Below, piece by piece: positions 1 to 10,357 of a DNA stretch of 64,000 bases. The stretch covers positions 56,118,338 to 56,182,337 of the forward strand of contig NC_087064.1 in the NCBI RefSeq assembly GCF_963678635.1. Reading direction: 5' to 3'. Both the position numbers and the translations under genes were made by a program. Within the stretch, counting starts at the first letter, position 1, and each line of letters begins with the position of its first letter. Source of the stretch: Symsagittifera roscoffensis (lineage: Eukaryota; Xenacoelomorpha; Acoela; Convolutidae). A model generated the notes under the pieces. That model was not told where the DNA came from. It saw only the letters and a list, made by a program, of their open reading frames with translations, and did no database searches.

Positions 1-456
1 ACTCTAGCTTGAAGGCTTTACAATTTTTTTTAACCTAAACCTTATTAGATTAGAGAGGTTTTGTCTGTAGTCTTAAAAACATTGGGCAAATCTTCTTATC
101 TCACTGTCATTTATAACAAACCACGAAATAATAACTTGGAGCTCATTGAATCGCTTAGAAATGTTTCTTAAAGTGAAAAAACAGGCACCGTACCACACAT
201 TCTGTGTGACAACATCAAAATTGAGGTTTCTTAAAAGGGTAGTTTCTGAAAAACTACAGGAGTAGTACAATCGAATGGATTTGAGCTAGTACTGAGAAAA
301 CCAACTAATGTGACGGACCAATCTGCTACAGCATGGATCATTTTACCATAAAAAAATCCATTCAACCTAAAGCAGGTGTGTCACAATATCAAAGTTTCAG
401 TGACCATTAACCAATCACAATTCATTTTGGTTTGATTGCCCTTACCAGCCTATTTT
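1..456. other. Intergenic, nothing recognised
   Basis: AT-rich sequence with no reading frame resembling a known family and no repeat that recurs elsewhere in the window. The only open frames are short and low in complexity. Confidence 0.5.
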
Positions 457-2881
457 CAGAGGTATATTAAGACTTGTCTTTTTTGAATGTTGTTAAACGA
501 AAAAATCTCTTTTACCTAAAACACTTATTCAGTAAAGTAAATTTATGCTGCAATTTAATGCTAGTACTGCATTCGAAAACATAAGAGAAGTTAATTCTGA
601 AAGTGTTGACTGCTATGTACCTATAAAAAGACAAAAAAATTGTTTAGTTTACCAGTTAAAAATCTCAGAACAAAGAATGTTACTTCCATAAAAAATGAGT
701 AAAAAAATTGCGAATCAAAAAAATTTGAAAAATTTAGAGAGTTGCAAGTAAAAGTAGAAACTGAATTGGCGAAAAAAAAATTCAACACTTTGTAATTTGT
801 ACTGGATATTGAAGGCAGACATACAATTACCAAGAGATCTCAGGGGTGTATTAAGGGTACAATGTAATTTTTCATGTTTAGGCTCTTGTCAGAGCAATGG
901 TAAACCATCAATTGCTAATATAGTAGAGTGTTCAACGAAGTCTTGACAATTATAGCTTCTAATTTGGCATCTTATAAAAAAACTTGAAGGCCAATTATCC
1001 TAATCGAATTTATATATTTATTTAAAAAACTGAAGCCAGTTCGTTCAAAGTGAGAAATTTATTCAAAACTTGACAGATAATGTTTCATTAAATTTTCAAC
1101 ATTGGTGATAGCACTTGTGCTCATAGACTTAAACTATTTTTCGTTTTTTGATGGCATTTTTCCTGACAAAAGCCGAAAGGATACCACTAGCTAAACAAAG
1201 ATCGACTTTACATGAAAATATCCATCGCCCCCGTTTCACTACTAACCTGCTTAAGTAAAATTTAAGAATGATTAATGTCTGTTAGAATTGGCTCCTTTTT
1301 TGAAAAACATAATCTATTCTACGACAAACAGTTCTGTTTTCTTGCGGAAAATGTAAGACAACTGATGCTCTGACAGAAGTCAATGAGAGGACCCTTCCGG
1401 AAGTTTTTTTTTAAAAAAGGCAATTTTTTTCTGGAATACATTTCACGTATTAAAATGAAAAAATTTTAAGCAAAAATTTTTCACATAATAAAAGTTTTTA
1501 CTCAAAAAATTAAAATCTTGTGGGCTACGGGCAAAGACATTAATTAGGCTTAAAGGCTTAAGAGTTTATAGGAAAAAGAAACGAAAAAAGGGAAATAACC
1601 AACGTCCATTCAAACTGGCGCTCAGTTATTTTAGGATCCTCATAGGGCTCAATACTTGGTCAGCTTTTATTGTTCCTACTTTCGATACGAAAGTAACGGA
1701 GTATTTGTGCTCGGTGTGGGTTTTTTTTTCTTCAGACAAATTTTGACTTTTTAACTAGCAATTTTTGACGGAATTATTTTTTATCATTCAAAAGTTTTTG
1801 TTGTCTTGAGCTTAAATTTGAAAAGATATTTCACCTGCGATCATTTTTCGTAACATTATGGGGGTTTAAGATAGCCATTTTGGCCAATTTGGGACAATTA
1901 ACGCGCGATATATTGCGCGCTATTAACGCGTAAGCGGAAATTTAATCCGTCATAGAAATCGTTTTAAATTGGTTAAAAGAAGCTTATTTGCCATAATTGA
2001 TTTGTAACAAGAAGCGAAATTTATCCTTTTGTACTTTATATGGCGTGTGGGGTGATGATTTTCATGAAAAATTTCAAATTTTAGAAAAAAAAAATCATTT
2101 TATTTTATTACATTTAATTTTTTATTGCTTATTATTGCTCCGTAAACATTAAAAGGCAGTCGGAACATTCAGGGCTTTGCCCTGATACGAGCAGTCTTGT
2201 TCCTAATTTATTTTAATGATATGCAAAATGCCCGTAAACAAACAAAGTGCGTCATAATTGAACAGTAAACAAAACAAGACTGCTCGTATCAGGGCGATGC
2301 CCTGAATGTTCCGACTGCCTTTTAAGGTTTTGTGGAGCAGTAATAACATTAAAAAGTTTAATGTAATAAAACAAAATGACATTTTTTTCTCTAAAATTTG
2401 TCTTTTTTAATAAAAATCATCCCCCCACACGCCATTTAAAGTACAAAAGGATAGATTTCGCTCCTGTAACAAATCAATTATGGTAAATAAGCTTCTTTCA
2501 ACCAATTTGGAACAATTTTAAGACGGATTAACTCTCCGCTCACGCGTTAATAGCGCGAACTATATTGCGCGTTAATTGTCCCGAATTGGCCAAAATGGCA
2601 ATCTTTAAACCCCCATAAATTTATGAAAAATGGTCACAGGTGAAACATCTTTTCAAATTTGAGCTCAAGACAACAATACTTTTTTAATGATATTTTAAAA
2701 AAATTCCGTCAAAAAAGGCTAGTTATAATGTCGAAATTTGTCTGAAGAAAAAAAACGCACCCCGAGCACAAATATTCCGTTAATTTCGTATCGAATATCG
2801 AAACAACAAGACTCGTATCAAGAAGAAACCTTGAAAGTTTCGATTGCCTTCTAAGGTTAACGGAGCAGTAATAAAATAAAA
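457..2881. repeat. Tandem segmental duplication, unit A
   Basis: The sequence from about 457 restarts at about 2882 in the same orientation. Shared blocks include the stretch coding the short frame at 2898-3116 (also at about 480-690), the block around 907-1080 (3120-3297) and the block from about 1509 (3298 onward). Unit A has two segments that unit B lacks, about 695-905 and 1081-1508. Each unit ends in a foldback element. The short open frame in each copy contains stops in unit A and matches no family I recognise. It is treated as repeat sequence, not a gene. Confidence 0.8.
1670..2810. mobile_element. Foldback element, copy 1 (two inverted arms)
   Basis: The left arm (about 1670-2200) returns as its reverse complement in the right arm (about 2275-2810), around a loop of roughly 75 bp. 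The outer ends carry a near-palindrome (ACTTTCG-ATA-CGAAAGT) beside a GTTCC/GGAAC end. Farther in, both arms carry a CpG-rich palindromic stretch (TTAACGCGCGATATATTGCG) and a small hairpin (CAGGGC-loop-GCCCTG). There is no coding capacity. It is a non-autonomous foldback/long-TIR element whose mobilising enzyme is not visible here. Confidence 0.85.
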
Positions 2882-4576
2882 CAGAGATATTTTAAGATTG
2901 TCTTTTTTGAATGTTGTAAAACGAAAAATATCTCTTTTACCTAAAAAACTTATTCAGTTAAGTAAATTTATGCTGCAATTTAATGCTAGTACTGCATTCA
3001 AAAACATAAGAGAAGTTAATTCTGAAAGTGTTGACTGCTATGTACCTATAAAAAGACAAAAAAATTGTTTAGTTTACCAGTTAAAAATCTCAGAACAAAG
3101 AATGTTACTTCCATAAAAAAAATCAATTGCTAAAATAGTAGAATTTTCAACGAAATCTTGACAATTATAGCTTCTAATTTGGCATCTTATAAAAAAAACT
3201 TGAAGGCCAAATATCGTAATTGAATTTATATATTTAATTTATAAACTGAAGCCAGTTCGTTCAAAGTGAGAAGTTTATTCAAAACTTGACAGATAATTAA
3301 AATCTTGTGGGCTACGGGCAAAGACATTAATTAGGCTTAAAGGCTTAAGAGTTTATAGGAGAAATGAAAAAAGGGAAATAACCAACGTCTATTCAAATTG
3401 GCGCTAAGTTATTTTAGGATCCTCATAGGGCTCAATACTTGGTCCGCTTTTATTGTTCCTACTTTCGATACGAAAGTAACGGAATATTTGTGCTCGGTGT
3501 GGGTTTTTTTTTCTTCAGACAAAATTCGACTTTTTAACTAGCCATTTTTGACAAAAGTTTTTTATATCATTCAAAAGGTTTCATTGTCTTGAGCTTAAAT
3601 TTGAAAAGATATTTCACCTGCAATCATTTTTCGTAAGATTATGGGGGCTTAAGATAGCCATTGCGGCCAATTTGGGACAATTAACGCGCGATATATTGCG
3701 CGCCATTAACGCGTAAGCGGAGATTTAATCCGTCTTAGAAATCATTTTAAATTGGTTAAAAGAAACTTATTTGCCATAATTGATTCGTAACAAGAAGCGA
3801 AATCTATCCTTTTGTACTTTATATGGCGTGTGGGGGGATGATTTTCATGAAAAATTTCAAATTTTAGAAAAAAAAATGCATTTTATTTTATTACATATAT
3901 TTTTTTATTGTTTTTTTTTGGTCCATAAACATTAAAAGGCAGTCCGAACATTCAGCGCTTTGCCCTGATACGAGCAGTCTTGTTCCTAATTTGTTTTAAT
4001 GATATGCAAAATGCCCGTAAACATACAAAATGCATCATAATTGAACAGTAAACAATAAAAAACTGCTCGTATCAGGGCGATGCCCTGAATGTTCCGACTG
4101 CCTTTTAAGGTTTTGTGGAGCAGTAAAAACAATAAAAAGCTTAATGTAATAAAACAAAAAGACATTTTTTTCTCTAAAATTTGAATTTTTTAATAAAAAT
4201 CATCCCCCCACACGCCATATAAAGTACAAAAGGATAGATTTCGCTCCTGTAACAAATCAATTATGGTAAATAAGCTTCTTTAAACCAATTTGGAACGATT
4301 AAATCTCCGCTCACGCGTTAATAGCGCGAAATATATTGCGCGTTAATTGTCCCAAATTGGCCAAAATGGCAATCTTTAAACCCCCATTACTTTATGAAAA
4401 ATGGTCACAGGTGAAACATCTTTTCAAATTTGAGCTCAGGACAACAATACTTTTTTAATGATATAATTAAATTCCGTCAAAAATGGCTAGTTAAAAAGTC
4501 GAAATTTGTCTGAAGAAAAAAAACGCAACCCGAGCACAACTATTCCGTCACTTTCGTATCGAAAATCGGAACAAAA
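2882..4576. repeat. Tandem segmental duplication, unit B
   Basis: Second copy of the unit that starts at 457, in direct orientation and immediately adjacent. It is shorter because it lacks the counterparts of about 695-905 and 1081-1508 of unit A. Its right part is the second foldback copy. Numerous substitutions and small indels between the units show that the duplication is not recent. Confidence 0.8.
3452..4576. mobile_element. Foldback element, copy 2
   Basis: Same architecture as the copy at 1670-2810: inverted arms with a GTTCC/GGAAC end, the CGATACG palindrome, the CpG-rich TTAACGCGCG stretch and the inner CAGGGC/GCCCTG hairpin. It was probably copied along with the flanking unit and did not insert independently, because the flanks are duplicated too. 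Confidence 0.85.
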
Positions 4577-4907
4577 AAATCCAATTTTTTGAGCCTAAAC
4601 ATTTGATCAAATGCAAGAGCGTACAAATTGTTATAGGAAACAGCTCTTCCAGTCAGTTTGAAATTGAAAATTTTACGCCTGGAATTCAACCACTCTGTAA
4701 ATTTCTAAACTTTTAAAAAAAGATTCCAAATTATGAATTCAAATACTTGCTGGTCGGTGTGGTATAATTTTTAACCATCGTCTTTTTATTCCAATGAATC
4801 AGTTGATTATCTAGTAAAAACCAATGTTAAACCATTTATTCAATATTAACATCTCACTTATAATTGCTTTAGATACCATTACTTAACCAAATTTCAATAA
4901 AAAATTC

Positions 4908-5361
4908 AATGAAATAAAACAAAATAAAAAAAAAGTTTTTTTCGAAAATTTGAATTTTTTTAAATGAAAATCATCCCCCCACGCGCCATATAAAGTACAA
5001 AAGGATGGATTTCGCTCCTTGCAACAAACCAATTATGGCAGATAAGCTTCTTTTGACCAATTAGGAACGATTTCTATGATGGATTAACTCTCCGTTTACG
5101 CGTTAATAGCGCGAAATATATCGCGCGTTAATTGTCCCAAATTGGCCAAAATGGCAATCTTTGAACCCCCGTAACTTTACGAAAAATGATCACAGGTTAA
5201 ATATCTTTTCAAATTTGAGCTCAAGACAACAATAGCTTTCGAATGATATAAAAAAATTTCGTCAAAAATGGCTAGTTAAAAAGTTGAAAGGTGTATGATG
5301 AAAAACAAACCCACCCCGAGCACAAATATTCCGTTACTTTCGTATCGAAAGTCGGAACAAT
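4908..5361. mobile_element. Foldback element, right arm only
   Basis: Matches only the right arm of the foldback copies to its left, ending in the CGAAAGTCGGAACA terminus. No left arm is found upstream, where 4577-4907 is unrelated AT-rich sequence. It is a truncated copy. Confidence 0.8.
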
Positions 5362-5996
5362 TAGGGTACAGTCTAAGGTGTACCCAATGAAAGGTGGAGG
5401 ATTGGGCGGAAACAAAGAGGTGGCCAGAAGATGGAGAAAAATTTTGACTGTGTTTTTCAATTTATACTATCATAATGTTCTTCTTTTATAAGAAAATGTT
5501 AGTCTAGTAGTAACATTATCAACAATTTTGCGCAATTTTCTAAATCAAATTTAAAAATGGTCTGCTAAAATAAAAAAAATAATTTTGCTTTAAGAACTTC
5601 ATTTTCTCTAAAAAACATTGGCCTATAAATTGTCTGAAAAGCGTAGTTTATACGTTTTTTTTTTAATTTTGAAAATTTGTTTATAATGTGTAAATACTAA
5701 TCAGCATACAAATGAAGCATAAAATTAATTTAAATTAATCTGAGTCGGCTTAAATGGATCATACTTCAACTCCTCTTTTGGGTTTAACCTTTTTCTTGCC
5801 TAAATTGATCTTAAACCATCTTCTTAGTGCGAGTAACTCAAACACTACTTAAAACAATATAAAAGGATAAAAAACTTAAGGGTTTTGTCGTGATATGATT
5901 TTTTTGGTATAATAAGTAGGCTTAGTGTGGAGTTTTAGTTAATTTGTTTGAGAATTACAATCTTTACATCATTGACTATGACGAATTAAAACAAAT
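5362..5996. other. 3' flank of the host gene, nothing else recognised
   Basis: AT-rich sequence between the truncated foldback arm and the stop codon of the minus-strand gene that ends at 5997. It should contain that gene's 3' UTR. I see no repeat shared with other parts of the window. Confidence 0.4.
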
Positions 5997-6184
5997 TTAA
6001 GAACTCATGTTTTGTTGAATATTTGAGTACAACCTAATGAAAATGAGAGTTGCTAGTGCTACTACTGCCAGGACGAGTAAACAGGCAATCACGATTCCCG
6101 CCACTGAGACGAAAGTACACATGTCATGATCGCCTGTCTGCTTCATGCCCTCAATTGCGACCAGAGCTGTGATATAGACTGGGT
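5997..6184 (-). CDS. Host gene, last exon: transmembrane C-terminus of a scramblase/Tubby-C2-like protein
   Basis: Read on the minus strand, a good acceptor (TTTCAATTTCAG) precedes 6184. The exon then runs 62 codons plus two leading bases to TAA at 5999-5997. Those two bases complete the codon left open by the exon at 7023-7148. The encoded end begins DPVYITALVAIEGMK and contains one strongly hydrophobic helix (VAGIVIACLLVLAVVALATL) with a short tail that ends NIQQNMSS. GC content and codon use are clearly richer than in the surrounding repeats. The four exons together give about 251 residues. A globular part followed by one C-terminal membrane anchor, with a DPV..ALVA stretch before it, is compatible with scramblase or LURP-one/Tubby-C2-like proteins. 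That family call is an inference; the gene structure is much firmer. Confidence 0.75.
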
Positions 6185-7022
6185 CTGAAATTGAAAGTTT
6201 AATTGGTGGGACACCAAAGTTTCATGACAGTTTCAAATAAGCTGATGGCCAAAAAAAGGTAGGCTGTTTTTACGCTCCTCCCGCTATGCAAGTTTTAGAT
6301 CAAATTAACACTTTTTCAAAGCATCTTTCCGAAGGGCTGAATGTTAACTTGATTTTAACTTTTGGTCTTTTCAGCCAGTCACAACGAAGTATTTTTCACG
6401 CGCAGAGCTCAGCAAACTTATTCTAAATTAAAAACTGGAATGCAAGATCTCATTGATCCATCTACTCATTTTTTTCAACATTTTCCATAAAATACCTACA
6501 AACTTTTTTTTCTCAAAATTTTTTCTGTGACGCATAAAAAATGGTCTTTTAAATGTTCAGCTGTCGATTTGATTACCAAAGGGCAGGTTTTTTTATCAAG
6601 ATGTATTTCTCATGGCAATTGGCACGGGGGGATGGGGGCGTTGTTTTTGAAAAGTTTGTCGACCTTTTTTATGTCAGCCAATTCGAAATTTGTACTCCTA
6701 CTCTGCCAAAACCCTTCAATGACCTTACTTTGCAAGACTACGGATTAATCAAAACCACAATTTTTGATTAATCAAAAGGTAATTAATCATTTTTTTAGTA
6801 ATCATAGAAGATTGTATGGCAAGTCCATGATAACTTATAGCTATGTTCTGTAGTAAGGTAACCTATATAGTGCGGTTGTTTACACCGAATGTCACTTATA
6901 CATTGATTGATCTAACCCCGTTGTTCCAGCGTGTCTCATGTCACGTATTGAATTAAAGTTTTATTTTTACGGTCGTTTTGTTACCATAGGCCCTGGGTGC
7001 GAACTTAGTTCCACTGATGTAC
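6185..7022. other. Host intron 3
   Basis: Intron of 838 bp between minus-strand exons, with a GTACAT donor at 7022 and a TTTCAG acceptor at 6185. No repeat or second gene is visible. The short plus-strand open frames here are intronic noise. Confidence 0.7.
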
Positions 7023-7148
7023 CTGCTAAGTCGCCCGCCTCTGAGTTGGACTGCATCAAGTTCATCACAGTCCACTCAGGGTTGGAGCAGAGGGACATGA
7101 AGGCGGCGTGCTGCTTTCGCACCGCCATCCACGCTATACTGTCCTCCC
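7023..7148 (-). CDS. Host gene, penultimate exon
   Basis: On the minus strand, acceptor GTTTAG lies just before 7148 and the donor is GCAG/GTACAT at 7023. The exon is 126 bp. It accepts one base from the previous exon and leaves one for the next, so both joints keep the frame. It encodes EDSIAWMAVRKQHAAF followed by MSLCSNPEWTVMNLM and SEAGDLA, a Trp- and Cys-containing globular segment. It is GC-rich relative to its flanks. Upstream on the gene lies the 23.9-kb intron that holds the retrovirus-like element. Confidence 0.75.
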
Positions 7149-7611
7149 CTAAACTACAACACTGCTCAACAAAATTGCATAAATCAAGATCTATGAGATG
7201 TTGTGATTTTCAGACCCTTAACTTTTACGTCACTCAAAATAATATTCTGAGCCTTCTTGTCATATTTTAAGAAAATTTGATATCTAAGAATTTTGTGCGC
7301 TGCAGGCATTTTTTTGAGAAAAAAAAACAAAAACATCCGTTTTGCGCGTTTTTGACCGTTTCGACCAAAAACTGTGTTTCGCTGCACATTCAAAGTATCA
7401 CATATTAGCCTTCTAGGCGCCTTTCTTCGAATATTATTTGGCAGGCAAAACCTAGAGTACTCAATAATATCAAGGGAATAGAGTACTCAAGGGAATCTTA
7501 CTGCGTGGTAAGGGTGTCGAGTTTTTTAAGTGCGCTAATTAGATTTGACAAAAAAAATCAAAAACAGAGCTCCCAATTTAGCCAAGCGTCCTTAAAATAT
7601 TAAACTATCGC
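7149..7611. other. Host intron 2, 3' end
   Basis: Intron sequence between the exon at 7023-7148 and the retroelement. It contains two GAGTACTC palindromes (about 7456 and 7483) and no coding signal. Confidence 0.5.
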
Positions 7612-8663
7612 TGCACCAAAATTGATAACCAAACTAAAACAAAACGCTTTTGTGAAAACAACTAACTAAATTCATGATTAAAAAACCAAATTAACATAAT
7701 TTTATAAAATGTAAATCATACTTTGCAGTATAAAGATCATACACATTAACAAAGACGAACATCCAAAGACTAGATGATCCCATCACACTCGACTAAAAGA
7801 ATGGCTAAACACAACCGACATGCCGTCCACTATCACAACTCAAAGGATTTAGAGTACGACTTGACTTCACAGAAAAGGACTTCATTGAACTAGAACAATG
7901 ACCACCTCGATGTTCAAGTATACGTACAGATCCGAGTTACAAGGCATCCCTTCCACACACGATCTTCACGCCATTCCCAGACAAAATTGCACACAAAACA
8001 AGTTCTCTACATAATACAGAAAAACCTGTCATAGCAAACCATTTTGAAATCGGATTGATTTCATTGGGATCACAGTCGTTGTCGAAGGACGACGTAATAA
8101 TTTCCTATCCATAATTCCAGCGTCCTGAAACGTTCTTCTCCAAAAGGAACCGGACAAGAAAATAATGTTCGCCTAATACCAAAGTTCATCATCCATCCTT
8201 CAAATTGCAGAGAAGAAAGATAGTTCTAAAAAACTCTGTAAACCCCGGATGGGTGGAACTTGATCTAAACTACATTTTATTATTGGATAAATTAGATATT
8301 TTACCACTGTAAAATATTTAATATTAACCAATCTTAATCCATCCAACTAACAACCCACTTATTTGTAAGTGCTGAAATTACTTGTATTTTCAGCACCAGA
8401 GAGATTTGAATTTAACTTAGAAATTAGTTGCCTCTCCAAGAGAACTTCAGCAGCTGCAATAAGCCAGTATACTCTAGATCTATTGAGCCTAGCAGAGACT
8501 AGTTAAACACCCTGAGACTAGTAGATATAAGAGTAAGATTAGGATCGGTATTAGACTAGGAAGTTGCACGAATCTATCAGGCCGAAAATGAGGTAGCGTG
8601 ACGAGCAGACGGTGTACCCTATCCGAAATTACTCTATGAGTTAACCACATCGGTTCTAACTCA
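7612..8663 (+). repeat. 5' LTR
   Basis: Matches 29857-30891 over about 1.04 kb with scattered substitutions and small indels, including a roughly 19-bp difference near 7710. It ends in CTAACTCA at 8663, exactly where the right copy ends. The first dozen bases (TGAGTAACTC in the right copy) are not recognisable here, so the left boundary is uncertain by about 15 bp. It contains a nearly perfect 13-bp-stem hairpin at 8370-8397. Confidence 0.85.
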
Positions 8664-8665
8664 TC

Positions 8666-8680
8666 TGGTGCGACCATAAG
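8666..8680 (+). promoter_or_regulatory. Primer-binding site
   Basis: Two bases after the LTR end, TGGTGCGACCATAAG begins with the TGG expected for pairing with a tRNA 3' CCA. The priming tRNA would end in ...GGTCGCACCA. I do not assign the isoacceptor. Confidence 0.65.
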
Positions 8681-9915
8681 TCTCGAATAAGACCTTAATA
8701 GCTTAGAATTAACCAAATACAGATTAGAAATTAGACAAAACTTTTTCAAAATGTTATACAATACTAACTTAATTGAAATGTCTCTACGACTCAATAGATC
8801 AGAGCCGATATTCCGCACAATACTAGAAGCACCCGGTATTGGAAGAAGACCTCGGACAAGAGACGATATAAGACTACGTAGAAACTTACCATTTATTTTT
8901 TTTTTTGGTTGAACGGCAAAAGCCAACACAAACTTTTATATTTAGAATCTTATTAGCAATGAATTTAGATTTTCATTTGCAAACATAAAATTTTGAAGTA
9001 AATCTTCATGATCATTTCAGGCGCTAAACAAACTCATTAATGTACAATAACGATTGATAAAAAGATCTCAGATCGTTCACTTAATTTCTGCAGTATTATA
9101 TAAAACATATTTGAAAAATATTTATTGAAAATAAAAATAAAAATTAGTAGCATGACAATAAATAGTTAGTAATAATAAACCATCTTGTTGTTCCAGCTTC
9201 ATCACCTAATTATAACAGCAATCATAAGCTCATTAACATCATAAAAAAAACTAAATCTTTTTTTAAATGAATTTAATCAATTTTAAATTTAAATTCACTT
9301 AATTTTGAAAATCAGATCATCAAGGCTTATCCTTGGATCTTTATAAGTTTTCTATCTCACTAAATTTAAAATCTGATCATCAAGGCCTATCCTTGGATCA
9401 AAAAGAACAATTATGTTCTCTCCCACCCACTTAGCAAGTGTCTAACGACCTCAAACGTCGATTCACTATCCAACCTTTCCAAAAGACCCAGGACTAATAG
9501 AAATTTTTAAATAAAACTAACCATTCAAATTAAGTTAAACAGTGAAGAAGTTCGTTTATTCATCCTTCACTTGAACCCTCCTTTCAACAGACCCAGGATA
9601 GATCTTAGACTTAGTAAGTTTAAAATAGTATCTAACGAACTACTTGCGTTCTAATTATACCTGAGCCTTGTGGATCGATTTACTATTCTCCAACCCTTGA
9701 ACACAATCACTACCCCTAAAAAAGATTAAGTAAGTTAACACCTTAATTTAGATTAGCCACGAGAAAGTAGAAAATCATTCTCCGGAATCGATATACTTTT
9801 CTCTCCAACCCTGAACAAAAAGACCCAGGTTAAGGTAACCAAAAAATCGTAAGGACTAACAGTCTAGGAAAATAAAAGTAACTAACAACTTCTTGGATCC
9901 CTCATCCTAAACCTT
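8681..9915 (+). promoter_or_regulatory. Long untranslated leader with duplicated hairpin
   Basis: About 1.2 kb without coding signal before the first ORF. At 9301-9420 a 60-bp unit is repeated in tandem, each copy with a hairpin of the form GATC..CAAGG-loop-CCTTG.GATC (9315-9339 and 9375-9399). Downstream, the short motif GACCCAGG recurs at about 9487, 9590 and 9821. A structured leader of this kind would suit RNA dimerisation or packaging, but that is inference. Confidence 0.6.
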
Positions 9916-10353
9916 ATGTCATTCAAAAATTTAGGAAATAAACAAACAATCGTTTTACACAATTGTGAAATAGATAACCAAAATGACGATCTTGTAATCA
10001 TTCCTCATACACAAACAGTTGGATACATTCGAACAAAACGACAAACAATAAAAAGAAAAATTATAAACAAACAAAGACAAATCACACCAAAAAGATTTTC
10101 AAAAAATAGAAACGCATTTTCTGAATCAGAAGCCAAAAGTTTAGACGAACTATACAAATTTAAAAAATCAATAGATAAAAATTGTCCCATTCATGATCAA
10201 TTATATTTTTCCGACTCAGAAACAACTTCAAATTCATCAAAAAGAGGAAAAAGAAGAATAAAAAAGAAGTATAAACACAGATCAGTACACCTGTATAACT
10301 GGAATCAACCAATTAGACACATTGATAGTTATATATTCACAGTCATCAAATGA
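9916..10353 (+). CDS. Small basic protein encoded upstream of gag (unassigned)
   Basis: An intact 145-residue frame, the first in the element. It is rich in Lys and Arg, with a C-terminal cluster KRGKRRIKKKYKHR (about residues 111-124) after a Ser/Asp/Glu stretch (SDSETTSNSSKR). An acidic or serine segment followed by a dense Arg/Lys tract is typical of nuclear-localising or RNA-binding regions. I recognise no family. The stop at 10351-10353 is four bases before the ATG at 10358, so the two frames sit in tandem and reinitiation is possible. It is one of the few uninterrupted frames in the element. It could be an accessory protein or a shortened gag N-terminus. Confidence 0.55.
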   Translation: MSFKNLGNKQTIVLHNCEIDNQNDDLVIIPHTQTVGYIRTKRQTIKRKIINKQRQITPKRFSKNRNAFSESEAKSLDELYKFKKSIDKNCPIHDQLYFSDSETTSNSSKRGKRRIKKKYKHRSVHLYNWNQPIRHIDSYIFTVIK

Positions 10354-10357
10354 AAAA

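Noticed and set aside
8489-8929. 146-residue minus-strand frame over the 5' LTR
   Set aside because: It overlaps the LTR end, primer-binding site and leader. The related frame in the 3' LTR diverges after the LTR boundary, so it is not a gene.
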